A DNA stretch of 64,000 nucleotides from Galerina marginata (lineage: Eukaryota; Basidiomycota; Agaricomycetes; Agaricales; Galerinaceae). The stretch's first letter is position 1. Each line of letters begins with the position of its first letter. The notes under the pieces are model-generated. The model worked only from the letters and a program-made list of their open reading frames with translations. It searched no databases and was not told the origin of the DNA. The stretch is taken from NCBI GenBank assembly GCA_023014335.1, contig JAECYW010000019.1:1488001-1552000 (forward strand), in the 5' to 3' direction. A program made the translations under genes and the position numbers. Of this stretch, positions 21,339 through 33,191 are shown one piece after another.

Positions 21339-24300
21339 CGTGGAAAAGCCGTTCCGGTGGAGCAGGCAGACGAGGTCCAAGTTGACTTCAAGTTCGAGTA
21401 ATTTAGTGGAAATTTTAATGTATTACATAATTTTTCTGTTAGCTAGCATCCGTCAAATAGGCGCTGAACTTACATAACACTCCATTGACACTTATAACTT
21501 TAAAGATCGCAATTCTACGTTTTCGATTTTGTACCTCAATGATACCAGCATAAAAACGATTGTTTACTTAATATCAGCCCGCTACAGTTGTACCGCTCAG
21601 GAATCAATGCATCGAAGTGGGTGAACGTCTAAAATTTGAAGTGGTCGCTGGTTGCCTACTTGCAGTTCTCAATAAGACTTGCAAACGTTCCGGACCACTT
21701 AGCTCGAGTCAAAAATATGCCATCAATTTGGCTGAATCCCTGGCCCAGACTAATTTACTACCGACCTTCGATTCACGAGCCTTAAGGGTCACCCTGCACA
21801 TTTTTTCCGGCAGGGCGACGTTTTGAATCGTTACCGGTGGAAGTATTGCCATGCATCCAAATACTTAACGCGTTCTCAATTTAATTTTTGTTATTGTTTG
21901 CGGCGTCCAATCACATCGACTCAGGAGTTTCGCGGAGTGGGCGAAGCCTATCGGCCCCAATATCTTGAAAGAAGCGACCATTGACTACCAATCACGTCCT
22001 ATAAACCACCAAGCCCGTCGCCAAGACACACCTTCAGTGGCCAATAGTACAATACTGGAGGAGTTCTGAGCTCAGAGTCATTAACAGCTCCGGCTCAGAG
22101 ACGGTGACAATCTGAGTAGAAACATGATGGGACCCAGTCAGTAATCGGGTCTCAGGACCGTTTTCTAGCAAGATGTACGGCTCCGCGTGCCAGATCCAGG
22201 CGCGCAATTAATGCCTGAACAAAAATCTCTAGGAATAAATTTGAACCAATTCAATGCAGTTTGGTAATGTGTTAAAGTGCACAGTTCATGGGAAAACCAT
22301 AGAAATTTGTATCTAACCACGAGCGACAATAATCTTCCACATGGCTTTCCTATGGGCTTAATATTATTGGCTGGCGCCGATCTCATGCTTAATAGGGTGG
22401 CGCACTATCTTGATAGAGCCAAGCCACGTGTTGACCGACCGGATCCCGCGCACATGTCCTTCAAGTTGTACACAACAAAGCACCAGGATGTCTGGGACGT
22501 ATAATACCCCACAGAAATAATATCTGACCATAACCTCGCTAGCGTAAGATTGACCCGAGCAGTAAATATATCCTGACTTGAGAAATCTTGCCAAGTTTAA
22601 ATTGATTGGCGACAAGCCGTCAGCGAGACCCACAGCATCGGCAACACGGAAATAAAACACCTTCACGCCAACTTTGTCATGTATGAGAACGGACTATCGA
22701 TATAGATATTACGTCAGAGAAAGTTGACAATTAAAGGGCCAAAAGATAACGATCTAACGTTGACCAAATACGACATACAACTTGGTCAAAATTTCGGGTC
22801 CCCATCGCGCACTCTGACCTATGAGCCATAGCATTAAGCCAGATCAATTATCAATGAGTTGACGTGACCTGTCAGGTACCGTTACAAGTTAGAGATACCC
22901 AAGGCTAGCGAGTTCTAAACCGCAAACCCACGCCGTTTCATTTTCGGAACGCCTTGCCTTTTGCTATCCATATCTGCCATGCCATTTCTACCCGAAAGTG
23001 GGGATTGGATGGTAAAATCTTTGGTGGAAACCAAAGTATCAATACTTACACAGCCGAATCTCAAAATATCCATGACCCAAACCTGGTCATAAGGTTTTTG
23101 GCTGAGGCATCTCTCGTTACTGCGAACAATCTGGACCGCAAGCGATTCAAATTCCAAGAGGGCTCAATGAGAAGTGCAGGCTTGATGGATTTTGCTTATC
23201 TTTATGACATATTGACTCAGGCTTCCAGTTCTTGGGGCTGACACAAGTGGGGCAGGAGCAATTAACATCTCTTCTGGCATTAAATGATGGGTTCGAGAAG
23301 CTGACGAGTTGCATGCGCTACGCGAAAGCTATTCCTGTAGCTGATTGTGTTATGGCTGAAGGAGCTAGGAAAGTCCGCCGACCATCCAATTCCTGGATGT
23401 GGCTGGAGAAAATAAGAGGTTTGAACCGGAAGGATGCATGTACCAATTTCGTTCAGAATAAATCAAGGCGCAGTGAACCTGACACTGAGATAACGCCATC
23501 TCCATCTATCTCGCCTCGACATAACAGATAGGATGTTGCCAACGCTGACCCAAGGTAGATATCAGAGGTTCTGTCCAGTGACGTCCCTTGTTAGACCATC
23601 CTCAGTTTAGCCAGTGTATCACGAGATCCTGACATAGCTCTAAATGCCTAAAAATGGCGGTGGGACGCAGGGCGCCCGCTGACGAGCCTTCGGCGAGCCG
23701 TAAACCTGTGCTCTACGAAAGGCAGATGTCATGCAATCGATGCGATAGACGAGGATATGGTGCATTCCTGAGGAAGAAAGGCTCGGGATGAGTAAGCTGG
23801 GTGAAGGTCGTGGTAGGCAGATATATGAACTCCACAAAGAATGAAAGAACGTACCATTCTTCGGATCTTGGGAGGTTATAGCACAATTCTTCTTCACTGA
23901 CGTGTTGCATACGATGCCCCCTCCACGTCAATCAAACAAACGAGAGGTTCAGATGATATCTTCGTTGTACTACCCCAGAACGAATCTATTTGCAGAATAA
24001 TGGAATATGACAAGTTCAAGGAACGTGTTGACCTGACGTTTGGTCGGGTGGAGTTTGTGGTATTCCCCCTACCCGACGAGAAAAGTCGGAATCGAGCTGG
24101 GTCGGTAAGACTTAGGAACCCGTAAAGGCACTCTGTCGCCTCTTACTTAACACGTCCCTATTTGTTGGTCTAGATGGTAAGGGCCCATCGGCGCCGGGTG
24201 TACCATGAGCAAAGGACGAATGTGCAAGAATCGCGACATATCAGGAGTCCTATTCCCATTTCCCCGTTGAGCATAGCAGATTAAAATAACTTCGAGAATG

Positions 24301-27300
24301 AACATCGCGGGAAGCACTTACCTATTTCACAGGTAACGTTGAGGGTACAAAAGAAGGTGCATCTGAGGTCGGTCGTAGAAGTGGGCGGCTCCGCAGGCTC
24401 CCACCAACCGTCCGGTGATTTTAGGAAAGTTAGATGTGGTTTTAGGGCTTTCACACAATTGCAAAGACCTTGGACAAGTTACCCCACTTTGGAGACAGCG
24501 TGTGCGCCACAAAGTATGAACGATTGTCCCGGTAGTCGTGCAGCAACATTCATCGGGTCGAGAACCAGACGACTCAACCCGGACTTCGACGCTAAAAGAA
24601 ACAACCAACCGCACGAAGGAGATCAAGAACGCAAGACAGATGTAGAAACTGCGGCTATCGCACGCGAACTAGAGGGTTCGCGCTTGCCTCCGGGGGACCG
24701 CGTCAGGCCAATAGAAGCCATTCTAGGCAAGCGGTCGAGAAGTAAGACCCTCCTTATGGTCGCGCGAGTGATTGTATGAGGTATGAACAAGCAACAAAAG
24801 GGTTTTTGCGACTATTTTCCTAAAATTTCCCAGAAAGAGCCAAGATGTGCCTAACTGCTGGATCAGCGGCACAGACAAACAAGCGCAGATAATAGGTAGG
24901 TCGAAAAACAAATCCTGGGATCGCCATGTCGAGTAAAGTTCGGGTGCGCCAACGCCCTGTGCATTCTTAGCAGACAGGACATTTTCAGAACGGGAGGCAA
25001 TCCAACGTCTCGGATGCCATGTTCCAGGCACACGGAAGTCAAAGAACTGAGGAACGGCAGGGAGCGGCGGTATTTCAGGACGCAAAAATAACGTGAATTG
25101 AAGCAGATTGAAGCCCTCCGATGGCCGCGAGCAAACTGCTAAGGAATCAATTGTCAAGGAACGTGTTGACGACTTACTTACATACGACAGCAACGGCGAA
25201 AAAGGTCCGCGATGCTGAAAGCGACATAGCGTCCGAAATAGACATAAAATGGACATGTCTATAGATGTCTGCTCCTCGATTCGAATGGGTAACCTTCGGC
25301 TTGCCAAAGCTGGGATGCTCTTAAAGATCTGTGTTATCAATGAATTGTGGAGTTATGACATCCGGAAGAGCAATACAGTGCACCCTTTGGTTTGTTGAGA
25401 CTTTTATGATTGGTACATGAAGGCGTGGGTTGACGATTGGCTTGAAGGAAGGGAGATATTCCCAATGCTGGCGTGTGCAGGAAGGAAGCGGTGTGAGATG
25501 CAGCCGTAATGAGCGGGTGGGTCTGAGAGAATATCTTCTCATGTTTTTGTCCAATGGCGACAAGTGCTAACAGAAGTTCTTGCTCTGGTCTTGCCCGAGT
25601 TTCCCTAAAGAGCAATTGAACCGATCTCCATCAGTCATTTAGGTCCTCACTAAGGACTGAAAGCGTCCGAGCTTTCATCTCGATGATGATCACTCACGCT
25701 TCAACAGATAACGAGATGACCACATTGCTCGGGTGGTTAGGTGGTTTGCCCATAATGCCCAGTGAGAATGCCGGTTGTTCAGTTTGGATAAGATTGGCTG
25801 TATTCGGTATTCTCTAAATTCGTCTGTTCAAATAGGTTACTGTTGGTTCAGGCAATGGTGCTCGTAGTCCATAATGATCAGAGTCGACTGAAATAAAACC
25901 GTCAACCTAGGTACTTAGTCGATGCACCTCACCTTGACGAAGTGTTGGTCCTGTCGTGCTTGTAACCAATGGACTGATAGTCCGAACGACGACGACATGA
26001 GTCAAAAATGAGATCTCAGACCATTCGCAAGTAGTTGACAGCTTTGCAAGACTCAACGAAATTGAAGACGTTGTGGTAAATTTAAAAAGAAGAGTGCAGA
26101 TCAAGTGCAGACGATGTCTGCTTGCCACATGTGATGGTGGTCGCTGACTTCATTCATAACAACATCGCCAAACAAGCAGTCAAAGACCAGAAGGTTGGAG
26201 TTTGTGGAAGACTGTCAAATTTCAATGTCATGACCATGCATAGAATTGAATGTCCTAGACTCCTCGAACTCATTGATTACAGACCACAGGTTGGCGTCAA
26301 CTTTGAACTTGGCAACTCCGACGCTGGGATGTCGATCGGTGTATTTGTTTGACGCCGCGGCTAGCCATCTGACCTTATCGAATGGACGGATGGATATATC
26401 TGATAAACGCGGTTCCGCGCAATTACTTGCAATTACAAGGCTCTTACAAGAGTTTCGTGTTTGCACCATAAGAGACCTTAGTTGATCATGTCAACGCAAA
26501 TACCTTTCTAGCGCCGGGCAAGTACCATCACTTCCGATCACATACGACTAGTAAAGGTCATGATCATGCACCGCGAAGTAAGAGCGTCAGCTGTCCATTT
26601 GGGTCCCGGGTTTTGAAATACATATCCTGTTGCTCCGTCCGTCAAGTCATACGGACCTCGCTACCACCGATAGCGGTCAAGGCAGGTGGTTGTAACTGAG
26701 GTCGCCGTCGCCGCTGAGTCCTGGACGTTGGGGGCACTGTAAATTGACGTCAGGCATCTCCGTCATCTATTTATTATCGCCTCTATATCCGGACTAGTAA
26801 CAAAGGCAGTGAGTGCCTCGCTGCAGCCGATTGCGACATGATTTGCGGAATGAAGACCAATTTATCATATGCAAATGACAGATAGACTGCTGCAAGATTT
26901 CATGCCAGTTGTCGTGCTCCAGGCGATAAACTGGACATTGACAAAGATCTAATGTAATAAAAATAGTGGTGAAGTCAAGCGCACTGGCCGACAGATACGG
27001 CGATTCGAGAAACGAACAAATGAAATTGGGATGTTCCCATCTGAGCGGATTCTGTCAGATCTGGCGTACTGGACGTCAGGTCGAATAAAGTTATTAATTG
27101 GGAGAGCATGAGGCAACGTGGGTGTCGTCGCGAAGGACGTAACGGACCGGCGAACTCGCGAGCTGGGTCGCCGATCGCATCAAAGCCCATGAGCCGGTTT
27201 CGATTGCTGTCCGATCGAACCGATTCCCGCACTTCTGCACGATCGCTTCTGCAACTCTCTTCTCCGCCTATATAAGTAAGCCCGTAATCTTCCTCCGAAC

Positions 27301-27313
27301 TACTTACTTCCCC
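21339..27313. other. Long gene-poor stretch
   Basis: About 6 kb without a recognisable gene. The longest frame is on the minus strand at 24723-25340 (205 codons), with a good donor/acceptor pair inside (about 25186 to 25140, gtaagt...ttag), so an unrecognised gene near 24.8-25.4 kb is possible. No transposon domain, tandem array or tRNA-like structure is apparent elsewhere. Frames at 24339-24779, 26122-26485 and 22277-22666 have no family resemblance. Confidence 0.35.
27269..27276 (+). promoter_or_regulatory. TATA box of the proline-rich gene
   Basis: TATATAAG lies about 38 bases upstream of the ATG at 27314, within the Pyr-rich context CCGCC. Position and sequence fit a TATA element with a very short 5' leader. 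Confidence 0.5.
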
Positions 27314-28223
27314 ATGTCTACCACCTACCATTTACGCCCAGTTTCAGATATTTCGCCGTCCTCGTCCCCCACAGCATCCACCACGTCTCCCGCCGATCAC
27401 AGTCCTCATTATAAACCGCCCATGGGTCTTTCACCACCCCCTCCACCTTCCGCCACCACAAATGGGCGTTTACGGCGCCCACTATCTCCAAGTTCTCTGC
27501 GGGGTAGGTTTTTTTCTACCTTTGCCGTATTGTTCTTGGCCTGATTTTTCTCTAGATGTTGATCTTAGCCAAACTCCTGATATGACGCACCGCAAATATC
27601 CGACGCCTCCAACAGGCCATGATTTAATGGCCATGTTTCCCCCAGCACCACCCGACAATTTCCCTGAGATGCGACCTGGGCCCACGAGCGGCTTCTTTCA
27701 ACGCCAGGAGCGCGCATTCTTTGCACAGGCCGGGAAGGAGATCGTACGCGTTCGGGTCGAGGTCGATTTTCCTCACGGCGCAGAGCCAGAGCCAGTCAAA
27801 TCAAGGTCCACGAGCACAAATCGGCCGTGGCTAACTGGCCCTTCATCGTCATCGTCCAGCGCACCACATCATTCTCCCGTGCAATCCTCTTCCACTCCTA
27901 TTTTGTATCCACATCCCCCGTCTCGACCAACGCAAAGAGGCACCATCTCTGTTACACCGGCGCCTCTCTTCCCCCCTTCCTCCTCACATACACCGCCGAC
28001 GACTGCTCAGCCTCCACCCAACCTCCAACCTCCACCGTTGCACCAATCAGGTTCCGGCCAACGGACACCTCCTCAAGATTCCACCCCCTCCGGACCAGCT
28101 AGTGCTAAACCAGAATACCCTGCAGAAGAATATGACCCTGACGAGTCTTGGAGGAGACCAATGCCTTATGCGGAAAGGAGGCGAGCTGGAAAGCACACAA
28201 GGCGTGTTATCGTTAGAACATGA
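27314..28223 (+). CDS. Proline/serine-rich orphan protein
   Basis: Exons: 27314-27503 and 27556-28223 (858 nt, 285 aa). The intron is 52 nt (GTAGGT...TCTAG) and joins LSPSSLR to DVDLSQTP in frame. The protein is rich in Pro, Ser and Thr with a conserved-looking central block (TGHDLMAMFPPAPPDNFPEM, then SGFFQRQERAFFAQAGKEIV and RVRVEVDF) and a charged C-terminus (EEYDPDESWRRPMPYAERRR). It has no signal peptide or membrane segment. The central block looks folded while the flanks look disordered. I do not recognise a named domain; similar proteins exist as hypothetical proteins in agaricomycetes. A TATA box sits 38 bases upstream. Confidence 0.75.
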
Positions 28224-31200
28224 ATCATCAGCGTCATCATGACCAATTGCCACCATCCTTGCCTACCAGATAACTACACGATCGATAGATAACGAAAACA
28301 ACCGCCATGACTTTCCGCCATTCCCATCTTGGGCCCGGTTTTTGGGAGATAATCCGTCTCCGATGTCTTTTTGCGAACCACATATGCGGCATTCTTGTTT
28401 GTTGCTCCTTTTCCGATTACGATAGGTCCTTCTCTCCCTCTGGTTGCTAATTTTCTTGTACGAACTCTCCCCTCGTCGCTATCCACAGCATTGTTGTCAT
28501 CTTTTGCTAGTACTCCGCATGTCCATCTTGTACCACCCATACCCCCATCTTTGGTCGCGATTTGCATTTCTTCGTATTGTTATCCATTTTTGAACCGCCT
28601 TTGAAACGTCCACTCCGGTCATCTCATGTGTAATCACATCTCCGAACAAAAATAATATATAGAACGAGGGGAAACGAGGGTACAAACCGCCACAGTGGGT
28701 GCGCCGCCCGGCCAACGAATGCCAACGCCCGACCGCGTCAGAAGCCTTCCACTGGAACTGCGATCGTATTTATTATCATTCTCTTATAAACGGCAACTCG
28801 ACACAAAACGATTCAAGCCGACGACATCGACACGACGCCTTTATAGAGGCCATCCGGGTATGCTCAGGTCCAGAATAGAATTTTCAGGGTATTACCCGGG
28901 CACTCCGTCTCGATGGAGTCATTCTGCCCAGCCCGACCGCATCGATATCTGCCACGCCCCGATCTTGCAAATCAGGTGGAAATGATCATGATCGATTTCT
29001 CCGCTTTTACTTTTGCCATGAGGGCGTGGGAATATTGACAGGTTCTTAATTTGGCCGGTGTGCTTAGTTTACCCGAACATGGCCGGTCTTGCCGAGTTCA
29101 TATTATACAATATTGGGTTTAAATACATAACCATTTACTTCCGTCGGTGCCTGGAATACCTTCCGTCCTCCGTACTCCGTCAGAGTTGGTAAGTAAAATT
29201 AACGACACTGTCAATGAGAGATTAGAGAGCACAACGATAGCGTAAGCGTAAGGTGGGTCACAACATTGTTCTATTTTCCCCACATAGGGCGTCAGTTACA
29301 AGGTCAAGGAACGTCTCCAGGAAGTATTAGATTCAACCCTTGCATAACCTTATCGATTTATTGACCAAACTTTGAGACTGGCACCCTCATTTCTCAGTCC
29401 CTGCGTATTTTTAAACATCCGACGGTCATCTCTTAAAGTGATCGACGACGCTCAGGAAGGAAATTATATTTTATGAAGGGTCCTATTTCAGGCCGGGCAC
29501 TTTCACTTTGACCAAGTTGTTTCTCCGTCTGACATATCTGAAAGGAGTACAAAAGTCTTTTGGATGCAATGAGGTTCAGGGAAACCCGTAAAGACAACGT
29601 AATGAACAGAGAAAGAAATTGAACACCGGTGTCATGCCCGGTGGTGGAAAAGTTCGGGGAACCTGTTGGGTGAGCCCTTGCGCGAGGTCGTTTATTTTTT
29701 ACCTTTGTCTACGCCAGGTTCTCGTCATCGGGGCCACAAAACTATTTGATAGCCATGATAAAGTTGTAGGAAGAATTTATCATACTCTGATACCCTCAGA
29801 TGCATCGAAGCCTCTTCTCGCCCCGCGGGGGTTACAGGAAGGCTCGACGGCTACTCATATCTTTAGATCGAGGAAAGTTACTAAGGGAGTAACCCAGGTT
29901 CGCCTCAAATCCGCCTTCTGATCCGTGTCCGTTACCCAACCTAAAAAGTAAGGCTTCCTTGTATCACGTAAACCCTGGCGCCACACCAAAAGTGACAAAG
30001 CTGCCCATGTTCTGTTAAATATATAAGGAGGACAGCGGGTGACAATATTCCGGGGCCAGTATATCTATCTATACGCAAGGTGCAATCACGCCGACACAGC
30101 CTTTGACATTCCGACCAGGACGTTTGTCCGTCATTTCATATTTCATCAAAGAGCCCAGCCGGCGCAAATGAAGAAGACACACGATCATACGATGGGTACG
30201 GGATGGAACTTGGAAGCGAAAACGGCAATTGGAAGACGACATTTCATTCAACTTACTGTAATCGGAAGGTGAGTGCCTATCCTGGTACAATATTCGAAAT
30301 AGCTGAGATGGGCAATGCGGTGGCCAAGGAGCCAGGAAAGGATTTATCACAGCTGTCGATCCCGAACAGCACGAAAAGTCGTTTCTATTCGGATTGAAAG
30401 GCGCAACTCCTCGCGATAATCGATCCGTAGCACTTAGCTCTGGTTCATCGGGGTTCACAATCCATGGAGCTCTGTGTGGAGACGAGCCAGCGTTCGAGCT
30501 TTGATCAAGATTCTTCATCTTGCTGATACGCCGCGGAGAGAAGGGTGGGCGTGTAAAAGCGAACGCAGTGACGATTGTGTGAGCTTGCACTGTGAATCAA
30601 TGCACCTTGCTTGATGGTAACGAAGGTCAAGATGTCGAATGACTGTTGACTAAGAGAAAAATTGGGATAAAATTAGAAGAAGCTGCGAAGAGAATAACCT
30701 AAATCGTGGATACTTCACTGAACCAGGAATGAAGGCCAAATGACAGAACTTCACAGAAGCATAGGTATTGCGCAGTCCGTTACGGCTAGTATTCTGTAGA
30801 TAAACTGATGTGTGAGACACTTCACACACGCGCCTAGATGCCAGCGCTTCATCATTTATGGGCATGCCAGCAAAAGAGAGTGCAACAGAGACATTCGGCG
30901 GCGGGTGTTATTTCCGAGACGACAAGACAGGCGAATAGGTGGCTAAGCTGAGTGGGTGACGAGATTTGGGAAAATGATGAAACTTACTTACAGGCGTTGG
31001 AGAAAAGAAAGATCGGTCGTTGTTACAAAGTAGATTCTAGAGGCTCCGGACAATGAGTTCGGTCTCCGAATGACATGTCATGTCAGAGTGAGAGAAGATC
31101 CAATAATGTTGGAATGGAACCAGGTCCGGGTAAATGACGACCGAAAGTCGCAAGTTTGTCTCCCCTTGTGTGCATACGGAGAGACAAGGAGAAAGAGTAT

Positions 31201-31974
31201 ACATGGAAATGTATACATGATCTGTCAGAAGATGCCGTTTGTGGTAGATATGACGTTGAGCAGGTGGCTGGAATTCGGCTGCATAGACAATTAAGGGACA
31301 GGGATCCACGGTCCGATATCCCATTGCTCCGATACAGATGGACAGAACAGCACTGTGTAGCCATTAGGAGTAGATTTCAGGCTAGAAGAATGGGACAAAC
31401 AGATTTGTTGACGGCGTGGGTGTCGTGCACCAGTAGCATGTCGACTCCTCAGTCGTTTTTGGTCGGCGTGCCAGACTAGAGTGACATTCGATATAAAATT
31501 CCAGGTCTCGCGAGTTTTAAAGACAAGGGGTTGACATCGGAAGTCCGATGATGAGTTTTATGCACCTGTTGGCTGAGGAAATGGAGAGTTGAAGGAGTGA
31601 GCCCAATGACCATGGGTGTCATGGTTGAAGTACAAACCAGTGGTTGCAATTGCAAACTGAAGTCAATTCAAACATTTTAAAGTCCGTCCGGCAGCAACGG
31701 CGAGTCCAATGACTCCTTCACGACTGGTGGTCTGAAGAACATAGGAAGAAAGCTAGAAACAAAAATGAATCTGCAGACTCGGAACTAAGACCTAAATGAA
31801 TTTGTCGTCCGTTTTTCTCCGTTCTTAAGATCTAAAGAGGTGGATGAATGGTTGATGCCTCAGAACTTGCCTGAGCACGTGAACTAATCTAACATCCGCG
31901 ATGAGCTCAAAGCTGTAATTCTCCAACTTCATCAGGTCAAAAGCCATTATTCCTACTACTAGTTGTGTCCCAAC
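28224..31974. other. Gene-poor stretch
   Basis: This spans the 3' flank of the proline-rich gene and 3.7 kb of sequence with only short frames (for example 30069-30590 on minus and 31156-31479 on plus), none with motifs or consistent splice sites. The promoter of the DCN1 gene must lie at its right end. Confidence 0.35.
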
Positions 31975-33191
31975 ATGGCTGATAGGAAACTAGACAACGA
32001 TATTGCGCAGTTTTGCACCGTCACTGGAGCATCGTACGCCGTTCCGGATATTGCTCAGTCCGCGATCACCAAACTGATTACCCTCTCCAATTAGAGCAAG
32101 AGATGCAAAGAAGTTTCTTGAAGCGCACAAGCGATTAGACATCGCAATAGATGCTTACTATACCAACCCAAACGCTTTTGCTAGCTCGGGGCGTCGAAAG
32201 GGAGATTCCGCTGCACCCTCAACGAGCAAGTTGGGTCAGCTTTTTGACAAATACAAAGGTTAGAATGGCTTGATTCGGCCACCGTCAAGACCACTCGTTT
32301 TGATAACATTGACATGTTCCGCCCCCCTAGATCCCGACGAGGACGAAATTACTGTTGATGGAACGATAAAGTTCTGTGAAGATCTGGAAGTTGACCCCGA
32401 GGATGTTGTTCTTTTAGCCATTGCATTCGAGCTCAAGTCGCCTCGGCTGGGGCAATGGACAAGGCAGGGATGGGTGGATGGGTGGAAAGCCATCGGGTAT
32501 GTACTTTGCCGTTATTAATTTTCTTGACGCAATATTTTGATCACTTCCTATAGAACAGACTCTATCTCAGGGATGAAAAGCGTGTTAGTCAGGTTGCGAA
32601 ATCAGCTTGCTTCAGATCCCAGCTACTTCCAGAAAGTGTATAACCACACATTTGATTTTGCGCGTGCAGAAGGACAACGAAGTCTTGGTAAGTTGCGAAC
32701 TGTTGTACCTGGCTGTCAAACGTGATCTGAGCAAAGTATGCAGCACTTGATACTGCACAAGCGTTTTGGCTTCTCCTTCTCCCTCATGGGTTTAACGGAG
32801 GGGCATTGGCTCATATCACCTCTGAAGATGGTGACGATGATGTTAAGATGGACGGAGAAGAGGGTTGGAAGGAGGAGTATGTCCAGTGGTGGTTCGATTT
32901 TTTGAATCAGAAAGGCCTTAAGGGGGTCAGCAAAGATACTTGGGTTATGGTAAGTCGCAGGCCATTCTTACCCTTTGGTCTAAGAGTCAACTAACTGTCC
33001 CTGATTCATTCAGTTTCTTGATTTCATCCGATCGACAGACTCCACTTTCTCAAATTATGACATGGAAGGTACAAGCACATTTTCCTCAGCCGATTGTCTA
33101 ATTGATGCTCCCTATTTCTTTAGCCGCTTGGCCATCGACAATTGACGATTTCGTAGATTACGCAAAGGAACGGCTAGGCCACGGAGCGTAA
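31975..33191 (+). CDS. DCN1: DCN1-type cullin neddylation E3 co-ligase
   Basis: Exons: 31975-32033, 32095-32258, 32331-32496, 32554-32687, 32744-32949, 33014-33068, 33124-33191 (852 nt, 283 aa; yeast Dcn1 is 269). It promotes Rub1/NEDD8 transfer from Ubc12 to cullins. The N-terminal UBA-like helices are visible (DNDIAQFCTVTGASARDAKK, then FLEAHKRLDIAIDAYYTNP). The potentiating-neddylation domain follows: LGQLFDKYKDPDEDEITVDG, EVDPEDVVLLAIAFELKSP, a FARAEGQRSLALDTAQAFW helix, and the C-terminal DAD-patch region with WWFDFLNQKGLKGVSKDTW and FIRSTDSTFSNYDMEAAWP ending in a short acidic/basic tail. An acidic insertion (EDGDDDVKMDGEE) sits between helices. All introns are 54-72 nt GT-AG. Confidence 0.95.

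Noticed and set aside
28371..28604. Hydrophobic 77-codon plus-strand frame after the proline-rich gene
   Set aside because: No start context, homology or splice link; it lies in the probable 3' UTR.
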